From Amoebidium appalachense (Eukaryota > Ichthyosporea), in the NCBI GenBank assembly GCA_963693365.1, contig CAVNZM010000004.1, positions 9,734,001-9,798,000 of the forward strand: 64,000 nt of DNA. Direction: 5' to 3'. Of this stretch, positions 23,506 to 37,507 are shown one piece after another. Position numbers and translations under genes: made by a program. The notes below the pieces were generated by a model that did no database searches, had not been told where the DNA came from, and saw only the letters and a list, made by a program, of their open reading frames with translations. Within the stretch, counting starts at the first letter, position 1. Every line of letters begins with the position of its first letter.

Positions 23506-26500
23506 TTCGTTTTTTCTTTTTGTGGTGGGAAGGGGCCCCACTCAGGGGAACGTGACACTGTGTGTGTGTAGTGCGGCCTTGTCTATTCCTACTGCTGTGA
23601 GAGTGTGGGGACATCTCCCTTCCGCGGAGTTTCTCGATTGAGGAGTGGTTTCTTCGACATCTGGTGGCCCACTGCAACTTATTGGCGGTGGGCTGCTGCA
23701 CCTTCTTCAACTGCTTCTGCGTTGCGTGAGTGGAGGGGTAGCTACTGGGTCGTCGAGGAGCTTTCCTTGTGGCTGCCGTGTTTTCAGCCTTCAGCAGTAT
23801 GGCAATGACTGGGTTTGCTTGCATGCATTCTGTAGTTGTGTTTTCCTGTGTGTCCTGCCACAACTAGGCCACCTTATCAAAGAGTTAGAGACAGCTTCTG
23901 CGGGTTTTCTAGGGGACGGGCCCGTGGGGATTGTTTTCTCGCTCGGATTTGGTCTGCATTGCTCTTTAATTAAAGGGCTGACTTGCTTGCTGTGCCCCGG
24001 TTGGCTTTGAGGAGGGCCTGTAGGGGGGCAGCAGTAATGATGTCTTCTTGCGGAGTGTGACCTGGTCATCATCGATGCATATGACTAGTTGGAGCAAACT
24101 AGTTTCACGCATACACGTGCACTTGTACCTTTGCCCGCTGGTGTCCTTTGGTCACTTGTTGTTTTATTTTTTATTTCATCGCTGTGGCTCTTTCGAAGTC
24201 GGTTATTTTGGTGGTCATGTAGCCTGTGGCTGCATGTTGCCTTCATATCCACTGGACCACTGATCAATAAATCCCAGTCAAGGGAAAATTTCACACCCTG
24301 AGTGACAACCGTCAGAGTAGACTAGTCCCACGCAGTAGGCACTGGCTGGTAGGCCGCTGGCCCGCTGCACGGCACAGAAAAAGCGCTTTTCCCAGCTAGC
24401 AGTCCACAAGACAAAACCAATTCCGATTGTTTTAAGCAAGCACCAATAGGTCCCCCGAAACTCCTTCGATCGGAGGGATTTTGCCAAATTGCGCCAGGTG
24501 GCCGAGTTCAAGTCATGGCCGCATACGGCCATGACAACTTCTACGTACACGGAACTGCATGCCTGCAACTCTTGCTAAAAAATCAAAATTAAAAATTGTA
24601 GCTCTTATAATTGAATGACCGACAATATTTCACACTAGGTGCAGGTTTTGGGCTTTAGATGCAGTGGCAAGATAAGAATAATTACAAAACGAGAATTGAA
24701 AATGTCAAGATCTGGCCGCAGCTCGACCCAGCGACTGCGGCTTTTTCACGCAACGGATGCGGAACGGCGGCTCTTTACAGGCTCACGCGGCTAAAATAAA
24801 TCAACAAAACTATTTTATTTAGGCCCAGCCTTCATTTTTCATTTGTCTTTTGGCTGCCGGTTTTTGTGCTGGGCTACAAAGAGCGTACAGGCCTGACGGT
24901 ATATTTTTAGAGCAAAAACTATAGGAGAGAACTGTGCACTGGGAGCTAGATTTTTGTGCATTGCCGAATCGGCATGGCCGAAATGTTGACGAGCCATGTG
25001 ATTGGTCAGCCAGCAAGCCAATCCAACCGCCCAAAACGATCACAGTGCTCGCGTCTCTGATGGGGAAACAATTGAGGGATCAAAACTTCAACTTCAAAAA
25101 CAAGTTTTGCATTGAAAATGAGCTCTGATGAATGTGTTCCCGCGCTTCGTGTGATATGCATTAACAGGGTAATTCTGTTTTTAACTTGCGCCCAAACCAT
25201 TATGAATTTGTGATCAGTAAGCTTGCGTAGGCCAATGAAACGGATGGATCAGGCTAGGGTTTCTATTGGATAGGGAAGAAGCGGTGTAAAAGAGCCATTC
25301 TGAATCAACACCATGGGTCCATGACGAGAGATATACAAACATATCAGGCATTCCGCTAGTCGTGTATGATGCTTTTGGGCATGATATCTGTCCAAAAATT
25401 AATATTGTCAAACTACATATCATGGGAAATTAGTAAACGTTTGTCTATCTCACTGATATCGACAAGGGCACGCGATTATCATATAATATCAATTGGATTC
25501 GCGGGAGCTATTCAAAGTTTCTGAAGCGTCCGCTTATTATTGAAAGGTTAGCGGGCTTCAAACCATACCTGTTTGTAAAAAAAACCAATTTTTATTTATT
25601 TTTTCATTACAAATCATTTATATTATTTAAAATAATGAATGTGTGGCTATTTCGAGGTTCGTTCTTACTTGTGTAAGAGCACTGAAGTTCGAAAACATTC
25701 TTTTCTGCATCGCTCTATGTGATAGCGATCATTCTGCGCTTGAGTGGCTAGCTTATGGACCAATTGATCCGGCCTGCAAAAGTACCCGGAAATATCTAGC
25801 CCAAATTTCTTATCTTACCTTTTGATGAACTTTCAACACAGATCCTGATCAGCATTTCAAGGCCAGCTATCAGCTGCGTGTAAGATGAATATATAATGGT
25901 ATTTGGTCCAGAGCCAATATGTCAATAATAATCATACGTAATTTGTAATCATAAAATGTCTAGTGTATAAATTTTCGAATAAGAGCATTTTCCCCGCATG
26001 CATGAATGGCCAAGTTAATTGAACTTCAATTTCACAACAGGAGATATCTCTGAGATCGATTTGCTTGTAACCAGGAAATATTGACAGTGTGCCGCAACAC
26101 TGCCGTGTGACACAAAGGCTCGTCCCCCGCTCACCAAGCCCACTCACAGCGACCCACCTATATATATCGTTTTTCAAGTTGTGTTTTGGGTAGAAGCCCT
26201 TTCCCATTGTAATTACCTTTCCCTTTTTTTTCTGACTATTTAGGTTTTTTTATAGAATATATAAGGCTCTTCTTTGGGAGAGGGTGTTGAAAGGTGTAGA
26301 AAAACCGCGGGGAAGAAAGGCAAAAAGCAGCTTGAAAGCGGTGGTGTGGGTCGTCCAGTTGGTCTCAACAGTTTCGCTTTTCACATCCACACAGTTGTTC
26401 AAGTTGTCAATAGTTCGAATTAAATTAGAAACAGGGAAACAGCTTCAGTAATAACTGTTTATTTACTCATATTATATTCTAGTAAAACTTGGTACGTTTT

Positions 26501-27853
26501 GTTGTAGCCGTTTTGCCTCTTTCTTTCTATTCAATGTATAGTGGACTTGACACTCGACGAAATGACGCAGTGGTGATTGTAAAACACGCGCTCGAATTTC
26601 GGCTTCCCGAGACTCTACTTAAACAGGTAAGCAGGGCGTGCCCACGATGTGTTTGTCTGAACAAAAAGGTGTTTCTTTGTATTGAGGCTTTTTTTTGAAT
26701 GCCTTGCAGCTTGCAGGGATGATATACTCCACTTCCCCAACGCTCTCATGAAGTTTTCCTGTTGTTTTGCATAGTTCTGGACACAAGCAAGTTGTGTTTT
26801 CTCTTTCCATGGTAGGCATCTTATCTGTTTTACCCCCGTCTGTTCGTTTTACATTGTTGACTTGGGTTATTTATAGCGAAGACCATACACTGTGCACTAC
26901 TGTCGTTTTTTTGCCCACCTGCCCTCGCTAATTTAAAGGAACTCTAAGGCCTTCTATGTCACTGCAGTTTTGCATTCCGCATGCAAATTTTAAACATTAG
27001 AGAACACGAGTAAGGAAATGATGCAGTAGGCACAAAGTGGCCAGATAACATTTTAGCCACACACATGCCCTTTCTTAATTGTGGAGGATTTTTATGATCC
27101 TTGTCGTAATCTGTTCCAAGTTTTGAGTCACTACTACTGTGATTAAGAAATTCTTACTTTGCCCGGGCGCATACATGATGAAGTTCACACGGATGCGCCG
27201 CAAACACACCACGTTCAGCATCCTTCTAAATCACACAAACGTAGCGATGCTCACGTGCACACGCACACGCGCGCGCGTGCGCGCACACACACACACAAGC
27301 ACGCACGCACACACACACGCACACACTTGCGACTTAAACCTGCTATATACACACACACAACCAACACATCATGCACATGTGAGTGTTGGCCTATTATATT
27401 ATCCTCCTGTGTTCACGATGCTTCATGTTATCGGTAGTGTGCTCTAGACCAACAGATGTATGAAGTATCTGAGTGTGTTATGGTCTGTTATGAAGTTTGC
27501 CACAACCCATGAATACCGTTCTACTTTAAGACAAGTTAACCTTATATCGGTTATTGCATTGTTATTTGCTATTTCCTGCTTTGTAGCAACTTAGAAAGTC
27601 CACCTGTATTTTCTTTAACTGTGTTCATTACAGTTAATTGGTTCGTCGCTCTGGCCTTGTGCTTTCTACATCTGTAAACGGCTTGATTAATAATTGTCGG
27701 TGTGGTTAATGCATGCTTGCATCTTTTATGCATAGCTAATTTATGCATAGACAGCAGCTTGCTAAGTCGTGTGAAATGCATGTTGCTTGCTTCCTCCGTT
27801 TCTTCTATTCATTTTGAGTTATAAGAGGAAAAAAACAGACCGCTGTGGTGTGT

Positions 27854-27895
<42 letters not shown>

Positions 27896-28496
27896 ATCAT
27901 TTTCGCTGTAAGCAATGATAAATTTGCATAGGTCAATGAAATCCGGTAAAGAGTTGTGTGTCGCTAACACTGGTGGTTCCTAATTTTTTTATTTTATTTT
28001 TTTATATTTTATTTTATCACGTTTGCCATATGGGGTTAACGTTTTCTCTACACCTCAGTGGAAGTCTAGAGCACGTAGTTTCTATAATGATCCCCTGTAG
28101 CATTTTCCTATCTTTATTCCACTCTTCTTACCCTTTACTATGGTTAGAATGGGTAGGTTTAACAGGTCCAGGCAAAGAGATGGGTCAATATAGTGGTGAT
28201 TGGACTTTGGTGCAATAGTTCCGAGCCCCAGTTTCCTCTTTTATTGATTGTTGTTGCCATTTTTTTTAAAGTTCATTGTTGTTGCTGATGTTACTATTGC
28301 TTGTAGTTGCTGTAACGAAAGTTAATTATTACGTTATAAGTATTATCATTGTTGTTGTGAATGCTATTGCTACTGCTACTACTACTACTACTACTGCCCT
28401 ACTGCTACTATGGGTTTTGCTTTCTTTTCTTTTTGTTTCAAATTTATCATGTGATGTTTCTTGGTGGTGACGGCGGTGGTGGTGGGGTTTTTTTTT

Positions 28497-28559
<63 letters not shown>

Positions 28560-28703
28560 TATATCAGTAAGCGGTATTTATGTACACATTATACCAAAGA
28601 AAGTAGAAGATTAGAGCCGGGAGGTGGTGGGGGGAGGGGGGGGGGGGGGGGGGTAGGGGAGGAGGTGTGTGTGTATGTGGGCAGGGGGAGGGGGTGGGTG
28701 GGT

Positions 28704-28736
<33 letters not shown>

Positions 28737-28961
28737 GGTTGGTTGGTTGGTAGAAACACCCTAATTATTTTATTTGGATGTGCAAAAGAGTGTTCACGAC
28801 GGGTGGGTCGAGGGGTAGCCGTTGGTCTCTCACCTTTAGACTACCTCTGATCTTCATACCCCCCCACTCCTTCCTGACTTGGTCGATTTTTTTGTATGAG
28901 TTTTCGTTTTTTGTCTTGTGAAGTCTCATCCCCCCCCCCCTCTCCCAAACAAAAAAAAGAA

Positions 28962-28994
<33 letters not shown>

Positions 28995-29114
28995 TAAGAA
29001 GAAGAAGGAAAAGAAAGAAAGAAACGGAGAAAACTACTACTACACCCCATTCTCTCTCTTACTCTCTCTCCTCGTTCCCCGTCACTCACCATCTGCGTGT
29101 TTCCTTTTTTAGGA

Positions 29115-29245
29115 ATGGACCAACAAGTGGGCTGGGGCCAAGGTGGCCCCCCACCCCCACCCGATAACCACCACCATCAGGTATTGGTCTCCCCCCCCCC
29201 CCCCCCCTCCCCCCCCCCCCCCCCCCCCTCCCCCCCCCCCCCAAA

Positions 29246-29278
<33 letters not shown>

Positions 29279-29404
29279 GAAAAAAGAAAAAAGAAAAAAA
29301 AAGGACTTACTACTTGTAGATCCCCACCCCCCCACACACATTCCCCCCAGACATGCACACACACACACACACACTCACACACTCACTCATTCACTGACAC
29401 ACAC

Positions 29405-29462
<58 letters not shown>

Positions 29463-30072
29463 CACACACACACACACATTTTTTATCGAGGAAAGTGAAA
29501 AAAAGGAAAGGGGGGAGAACCACTCACACACTCACTCATACACACTCACACGCACACATACCTATTAGCTAACATAAGAAAATAGAAGAAAAGGAGAAGG
29601 GGAAACAGACGAAGATAGCGGAGAAGAAAGAAGGAGGGCGAAAAGAGAATAGAGCGAAAGAATTTGGTAAAGAAAGTAAAGAAAAGAGGGAGGAAGTGAG
29701 GGGGGGGGGGGGGGGGGGGGGAAGGGAGCGACAAAAAAATAAGGAGGGTTAGCGTAAAAGAAAAAAGAAAGAAACAGCATCTCCCTGTGAAAAAGGAATA
29801 CCCACACCTACCCAACACCGACAGTAGGGAAGGAGAAGACGGGGGAGGAGGGGGGGGGGGGGGGGGGGGGATTTGGGAGGGTAATTATGCGTGAAGCTGC
29901 ATGTCGTTTGAAGGTGGGAGTCACGAGGTAAAGCTCTTAGGCCGAAAGCCGTCCACATTTCTGTTTTCCACAAAGAAAAATAAGGAAGAAAGAAAGTAAG
30001 AAAGGGAGAAGAATTTGATAGGCTTCTTGTTTCCTGATCCACCGCAGAGGGTGCAGGATGTAGTCTGCGTGT

Positions 30073-30121
<49 letters not shown>

Positions 30122-31379
30122 TGTCTGGTATGTCTGTGTGTGTGTGTGTGTGGAGGTTGGGAGGGGGGAGGGGGGGGTAGGGGGGGTAGGGGGGTGGGCA
30201 ACAACAGCAAGGGGGCCTGTCGAACATCACATGAGAAGTGGGGGAGGGGCGGGGTTGGGCACCAACACAACCGCATAGAGTTAGTTTATACAGCTCTTAC
30301 ATGCCCAATATGTCTGATCTCTCACCTAGACAGATATATGCATTCACACATGCTCACTTTCTTCTCTTTCCCTCCTCTTTTTTTCCCTCTTCCTTCTTTT
30401 ACCTCTTTTTTCTTTCCCTCTTTCTTTATTTTCGCCTTTTCTTTCTTTCCCTTTCCAATGTGAGGTCACATTTAACCACTATTTGCACTTCACCATCTGA
30501 CCCTCTCAACCAATCACAATTCTATCTCCAGGGGCATGGCTATTGGATGCGATCTGCAATGGCATCCGATTACGAGGACGCATGGCTGGCCACCACCCAC
30601 TATCCCGAACCGGCCAATCAGATCCCCTCCCACCCGCTGCAGCCAACCAATCAAATCATCCCGCCACCGGTTCCTCACCCGCAACAAGTCGTCTATGCGC
30701 AGGCGCCACCCACCCAGCCACCGCCATCAATGCAAGGAACCCCCCAACACCGCGCCAGCTATCCCCACGTGCAAAGTTCTCCGATGAACCCCCCCCCACC
30801 ACGTACACATGCAGCCTACCGTGCAAATTCAACCACCACCGCAGCCGCCACAACAACAACAGCAACAGCAACAACAACAACACATGGCCCAACCACCAAA
30901 CCAAGCGCAAGCCCAGGCGCAATACATTGTTCTTAGGCCGCAGTACACGCTCCCGCACGGTGTGATTCCTGGGCAGGAAAACACAGCACAGCCAAGCGTT
31001 GTGTATGTTGTCGAACAGGGCCCGGCCATGCAACCCACCATGGTCGCACCCTCCCCACAGCACCACGCACAGCAGCAGGCGGCGGCTCAGCTTGTCTATG
31101 CACCGCCCGGACAGCACGGTTTTGCGCAAAATGCGCCCGTGGTGTTGTATTCCCCACAGTCGCACACCACGCACACGCTCATCTACGCGGTTGCCCCCCA
31201 GCCCGGCATACAGAATGGGGTGGGGCAGCAGGGAGAGAACGTGCCCATGCAAGTGCACCCAACACAGCAGGTGATGATGGTTGCACCGGCACCTTCCCAC
31301 CCCCACCACCAACACCAGCAACAACAACAACAACATCATCAACAACAACAACAACAACAACAACAGCATCATCATCATC

Positions 31380-31410
<31 letters not shown>

Positions 31411-33738
31411 TGCACACGCCCCGGTCCCAGGGCAATGGCTTGCGGCACCTCTGCCACCCCACCTGATGCCGCCACCCACTGTATACGGGGCGGCGGCACA
31501 CACCCAACCTCAACATCAGCACGGTGAAAAGATGCCGCATCAAGTGGCCCAGTCCCAACCCCCCACCCCTGCATACACCCCAATGCAGAGCCCCGCCATG
31601 ACAATCACCCGCACAAGCACGCCTTTTTCCTCCTCCGCCCAGGCCAACCTAGCCAATCACAGCCCTGCGTTGACGCACGTGAGCGCCGTTTCCTCCGGCT
31701 CGTCGCGATCACACAACCAACCAATCATGTCACAGCAAAAGATCTCGCCGGCACCGACCATAACCACCACCACAGCGCACGGACAGAGACCAAGTGTAGA
31801 CTACACTCAGGCACCAAACCCACACACACAGCCACACACACACACGCAGCAGCAGCAGCAAGAGTCGCAAACGGGGAACCAGAACCACGGCGGCAACCAC
31901 GCTGGGGGCGAAGGGCACAAGTGGGTGGTGATGGCGGCGTCAGACTATGAGGAGTATGGGTGGTCAGACACACAGGTTCTGGCGTCCTCCGACACGCACG
32001 ACCCCCACCAACAGGTGCAGGTGAACATTTACACTGCACCCGACGAATACCGCCCACATACCGCAACCATGGCTGTTCCAGGCCCACAACAACATGAAAT
32101 ACTGTCGCAGTACCCCCTCCACCCCCCTTCTGCGGCTTCAAGAACCTCCACCTCCCTCAGCCCGTCGGCATCTATGGAGCACCTACCTCCGACTCATCCC
32201 TCCTACACCCACCAAAATTCTGGGCCCTCATTGGTTCGTTTGGCGTCTGTCTCCTCCAATGGGAGTGCTGCAAGCCCGCGATTGGAGGTCGGCCCGGTTT
32301 CCCGTCGTCCTAGCCAATCAAGTGTCACTGTCACCACGCCGACGCTGGCGGCACCACTCTCACGTCCGTGGGAGGACACACCGAAAAACGCCCCCTCCGA
32401 CGTAAATTCGGTCGCGCAAACGCCAACACAAACGCACCCGGCGACACCCCACAATGCCCAACCCCGTGTAGGAAATTCAACGAGGGGGGTCCATGGATCT
32501 TCGTCCCATCTGTTGGCTTCAGAGTATGAGGACGACTGGTGGGCCACACCGTCAAACTGCTGGCGCCCGACATCAGGCGGTGCGCCCCCAGCCAATCAAA
32601 ACCCATCCGTTTCAGCCAATCAAACCGCACCACCCGGTGCCGTTTCAACCAACCAGAACCCTCCGGCCATGTCGCCGCCGCGCCAGCAAGTAATGCCACA
32701 GGGGGAGCAGCACCAGCCTTCATCTGTGCCGTCATCAGTGGGCCACAGGGAGAGGAAGGCCTCGGGTTCCACGGTGTCCGAGGCCTCTTTCTTCCATCCT
32801 CCACCCCCGCCCCCACCACCACCACCACCCCAGGCTCAGCAATATCAGCCGGCCCCTGCACCGGCCTACGGCGAGCCACAGCAACAGCAACAACCCGGCC
32901 CATACGTGCAGACGTCACAGCCCCAATACGTGGTTGTGCCGGGCCAGGGGGTCATGCAGGCGGGGTTTTTGGGCCATGCACCCCCCCCAGCACCACATTT
33001 TCCAGGCGCCACCACCACCCCAACCACCCCAACCGCAGCAGCAGCAGCAAGTCTATGTGTCGCAGCCACCCACACCCACATCCACCCAGCCGCCAATCAT
33101 TGCCTACATCACCCCCCAACCACCCCCGGGGACACAACAAGCACAGGCACCTACATATGCGCCCCCACACCCACACCCACACCCACCCCCCCATGCGCAT
33201 GCACACTCGATCGCGTCCGATTATGAAGATGTCACGTGGGCGGTTTCTCGCACGGTTCCCCCTGCACCACCACTCGTGGCCGCAAATTCGGCAGGGCAAT
33301 GGACCCCCCTTCAACCGGCACCTCCACAGCACGTCCCCGGGCCGCAGAATGTCGTGCAAGTTGGGCCAAATCCCCCTAGACAGGCATACAAACCCATCCA
33401 GGCGGCTTTGGCCCCTAGGCCGCCCGTGGGGGGTTTCATGGCATCGGATTACGGTGCGGAGTATGGACCCCCCCAAGGTGGGTGGGGAAATATGGCGGCT
33501 GCCGGCCAGTTTGCGGGCATGCAGCCACAGGCCGGAGTGATGAATGGGCCGCCTCCTACGCCCGATAGTGCAGGTGTGTGGGTGTGTGTGTGTGTGTGTG
33601 TGTGTGTTTGTGTTTGTGTTTGTGTGGTTTTTTGTGTCCCACATGTTTGTTTCTGTGTCGTTAGGAAGAGCTCAGGAAGAGTATGGTGGTTGGCAGCCGA
33701 AAAGAGGGTATGGGTGGGGTCGGAAGAGGTGTGGGGGG

Positions 33739-33777
<39 letters not shown>

Positions 33778-33906
33778 GTGTTATACGAGTAGTGGATGTA
33801 TTCATGGCTGTGTGTTAATGCTGTGGGTGAGTTCAGTAAACGAATTGTGTGTACACAGACTGACCTACTTCCCCTCCCTCCCCACCCCCTCTCCCCACAA
33901 TCCAAG

Positions 33907-33952
<46 letters not shown>

Positions 33953-34690
33953 ACGCACACGCACACGCACACACATACACACACACCACTACCACAGTGT
34001 ATGCTGGGACCATGCCTGCTAATGCAGACCACCGGTTGGGCCTCTCGGGCCGATTTTTCATGAATCCGACCCCCGTGGCCGTATCCCCAGCCTGTATGGA
34101 CCCCCCGCCCCTCTCTCCCCCCCCCCCCCCCCCCCCCCCGCCCTCTTGCTACATAAATCTGCAGGCACACAAGAGTATACCCCCCCCCCCCCCCCCCCCC
34201 CCCGGCACACACACACACACACACACACACACACCACCACCACCATCCCCTCTCCGTTCCGAACCCAAAGTGAATTGGGAGTAGTACATACACATCCTGG
34301 GGGGAAAAGCAGATAAAGTGATGCACACACACATGGACGTACACACACGCACGCGTGCCCCCCCCCCCCCCCCCACACACACACATACACAAACCTTTTC
34401 TCACACCCCTCCTCATCACCCCTCCCCCCCTTCACAGGCACGGATGTCAGTAGCAGTGAAGACCTTTCTGCGTCCGGGGAGCAGCGCAAGGGGAGTGTCG
34501 GCAGTGGGGGAGAACAGAGGGGGAAGAGGGATGCTGTGTGGGAGGAGGTGGTGTGCACGTGCACAAAGAAGATGAAGGGAGGGGACGGGGCTGGAGAGAC
34601 CCTGTGTACCATACACCGGCCAAAGAAGGTGCGAGTGTGTGTGTGTGGGTGCGGTGGTGGGGTGGGTTGGTGGTGGTGGGAATGGGTGTG

Positions 34691-34721
<31 letters not shown>

Positions 34722-35639
34722 CAGGAAAGGCTTGCAAGGTGGACCGTGTTTATGAAACGTAAAGAAACGATCTTGTATGGTACTATCGAATATCAAACTG
34801 AATATGATTTATGGACATATATCCCAGAGCTTTTCGCTTTCTGCAAGTCGAAAAGAAGGGACTTAGAAGTCAACCGAAAAAAAAAACGGCAATGCTCCAA
34901 GTCTGGACCGCTATACATTCCAGAGCTTGATGCCATAGATAGGCTAAAACATCAACAAAAGGGTCTAACAAGCCTATAGAATCACACCACTAACTTTTAA
35001 ATTATTTGTAGGACGGTGGTGCATCCAAGGGGGGCCCCAAGGACAAGGAGGGGCCACGGTGCTGCTGCAACTGCGGCACAGACAGTACCCCCACGTGGAG
35101 GGTGCACCCAGTCAGTGAGGGGTGGCTGTGCAACGCATGCGGCATATTCTACCAGGTAAAGAGGAGACAGGCATGCACGTGCACGTGCATGCACACACAA
35201 ATGCACACGCACACACACGACATGTTGACGTACATGTACAGAGACATGCGAGTAGATGTGCAAAGATACATCCACGTACACGACACATGCCCTGAGGAGG
35301 AGGGGAGAAGGGGGGAGGGGGGAGGGGGGGGGGGGGGGGGGGGGGGTCGGCCACTATAGTCTGAGAGATGGCGTCATATTGATTGCGTCCCCTACCCACC
35401 GCTCACCTCATAATGCATTGATATTGCATTTTGTGCGATGCTAACAGTGTATCCTAAATTCACAGCGGCATGGATCGGATCGTCCCCAACACAAGATCGA
35501 TCGGCAATCGGAGAGACAGGTCCGCACCAAGAGCAAACCTACGGCTGAACCGGCGCCCGTTGCCCCGGCGCCTGGCCCCGTACCGATGGGAATGAATCTG
35601 CCCGTGCACATACCAACCACCCTCCCCCAGTCCCTGTGA
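29115..35639 (+). CDS. GATA-type zinc-finger transcription factor B (Q/P-rich)
   Basis: Nuclear DNA-binding protein. Exons: 29115-29180, 30532-33573, 33998-34093, 34438-34628, 35012-35155, 35466-35639. The large second exon carries two apparent +1 frameshifts at C runs (C9 near 30788, C8 near 32983); dropping one C at each restores a frame whose length fits the downstream phases exactly, giving about 1236 aa. Residues 23-1036 are rich in Q, P and H, with a CAA/CAG tract at 31310-31410. They contain five copies of an ASDYED-like motif. The finger, near residues 1150-1178, reads CNCGTDSTPTWR then GWLCNACGIFYQ (C-X2-C-X18-C-X2-C), and the next exon continues RHGSDRP, the usual basic tail. Exon 4 is rich in S, G and K. 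The ATG follows an acceptor (ttttttag|gaATGG), so a 5' UTR intron is expected. The binding site should be GATA-like by family; its role is unknown. Confidence 0.9.
31310..31412 (+). repeat. CAA/CAG/CAT trinucleotide tract (poly-Q/H)
   Basis: Near-pure CAA repeats interrupted by CAT blocks inside the second exon of GATA factor B. They encode a Q/H tract of about 34 residues. The CAA-rich make-up, with little CAG, keeps the poly-Q while reducing CAG hairpin potential. Confidence 0.85.
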
Positions 35640-36022
35640 TTTCGTAATTTCACGAAAAGGGTTGAAGGTTTTTATGCTACCATGTGACCCGAAGTAAAGA
35701 TTGTGGTGAATGAGGAGGTTGACGATGGGATTTTTTCATCCCAATTTATTTTGACGTGGAGGGTATACTTTTATGGTTAGCCCAAAAACCCGCTAACACA
35801 CCTCCTGTGAGCATTTTGGTGGGTATGGATGGAATGCAAGGAATAGGAGATGTGACCATGAAAGATGTGATTTTTAGGTGTTTTTCGGTATGGAAATTCG
35901 TGGGCCATGACGGAGGATTTTGTTCATGGAAAGTTTTACATCCATCGTCGTATAGTTGGTTGGTGTGGTGGGCTGGGGTGTAGGCCGAATGATTTAGAGA
36001 CTTGCTTAGTCTGTTTGTGTGT

Positions 36023-36054
<32 letters not shown>

Positions 36055-36883
36055 CCCTTTCCCTTCCCGGCCCTTGGTTTCCCTTGCGGGTTTAGACTTA
36101 GATATATATTTTTAGACTTCAGGCAAAAAATGCCTTATAACACTTGTGACTCTACAGGCGCACACCTATGCATAAGTAGAATAGATTTGCATAGATGCCC
36201 CTTGCACGAACATTCATATTTTTGCAGGCTTCCGTTTCCGTTAAGATCTTTTTGTTGTTCCTTTTCAGCAGTATCCTTCCTTCTTTTCTCCCGTCTTCTT
36301 ATTCGTGGTATCGTCTTAACAAGTATATATTAGCATATTTTTCGTTCGTTTTTTCATATTGCCGGAGCTACACAATTTGCTCCGTACCTTTGGAACTGAA
36401 CATCATACTGTGTGGTTTCTATTATATTCACACGAGCTCCCTCACCTCCACAAGTGAAACTTTCCTTTGTGCATGAGACAAGCATACGGCCATTTATACA
36501 GTAATTGCTGCTGTCGTAATTTTCAGTAAAAACCGAAACCCCTATATGGGGTGCATACATAACTTATGAGCCCCCCCCTCCCCCCCCCCTCTTTTCTTCC
36601 CTGAAGGCCTAGGGAACAATGTGCGTACATAATACGATCATGGAAACCACATACTGCGTGACCCCCACCTAATGGCTTGTCCTGCCCCACCGGCTTCAAA
36701 GGTTTCCCGGGAGCCCCTTCAGTGATCTGGCGCCCACTAAAGTCACTAACTAGTCACAAGTTAGTACACCAATTAGTACTCTTAATTAGAACACTAATTA
36801 GTACGCTCCCACCCGGGCGCCTTGTCTTTGATACGTTCTGCAGGGACGACGCGTGCACTTCGTTGTGTGTACGAATCTGCCAT

Positions 36884-36962
<79 letters not shown>

Positions 36963-37507
36963 TCTTTTGTACGGGTGTGCGCACATGTTTGTGTGTGTGT
37001 GTGTGTGTGCCTGGTGTGCATGTGTAAAAGGGTATGTGTGTGTGCGTGCACATATGCAGTCTGTGGGTGCCACGTGGTGCTGTTGGGTGCGGTGCACTTC
37101 AATTTGGAAGTCAACACGCTAGCGCACACCCCAGTCATTAGTTTTTAGAGCGGGCCCCCTGTCGCCGTCTACTACTACTACGAACATACCGTATGGTAGT
37201 GGTAGCTACTCTAGAGTGCAGCACAGATATATATGGACACATGATCCGGACAGAGAAACTAACTAATAATTAAAAGTTACATACGGTATGATGACTATGA
37301 CAAACCAGTATGTATATACGCATGTATGTATGTAAAATGTCGAATCCAGTCACTGTGCACCATGGCCACTCCACACAGGCCTAGAGATTCAATAAAGAAG
37401 ACAGCAATACAACTTGACCCTCGACGGGTGTACACGCTCTTTAATAATAGTCAATGACAAGCATAACCCTCACCGTGAAGCAAAAAAAAAAAAAAAAAAA
37501 AAAAAAA
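35640..37507. other. Intergenic between convergent GATA-B and VAC1-like genes
   Basis: Contains the GATA-B 3' UTR, a 26-nt T tract (about 36027-36054), ATTAGTAC repeats (36755-36806) and a 70-nt (GT)n at 36889-36959. A plus-strand AATAAA lies near 37390, and minus-strand ATTAAA near 37440 could end the VAC1-like transcript. No other gene seen. Confidence 0.45.

Larger units (their letters stand above)
20077..29112. other. Intergenic DNA between divergent carrier and GATA-B genes
   Basis: Nine kilobases with no gene I can support. It contains the likely carrier promoter (CCAAT/E2F-like motifs near 21.03 kb), a (CT)n block at 22033-22220 followed by a 40-nt G tract, a duplicated segment (22.64 and 22.79 kb), a GC-rich stretch at 23040-23215 ending in AATAAA that may be the 3' end of an unrecognised plus-strand unit, a TATA-containing stretch near 23494, and AT-rich unique DNA from 24.5 to 28.4 kb with a short (AC)n at 27.28 kb. 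28480-28735 is dominated by T and G tracts. Confidence 0.45.

Noticed and set aside
23444-24010. Overlapping ORFs on both strands near the TATA element at 23.5 kb
   Set aside because: Neither frame has protein-like composition or splice partners; the plus frame is a string of hydrophobic and Cys codons.
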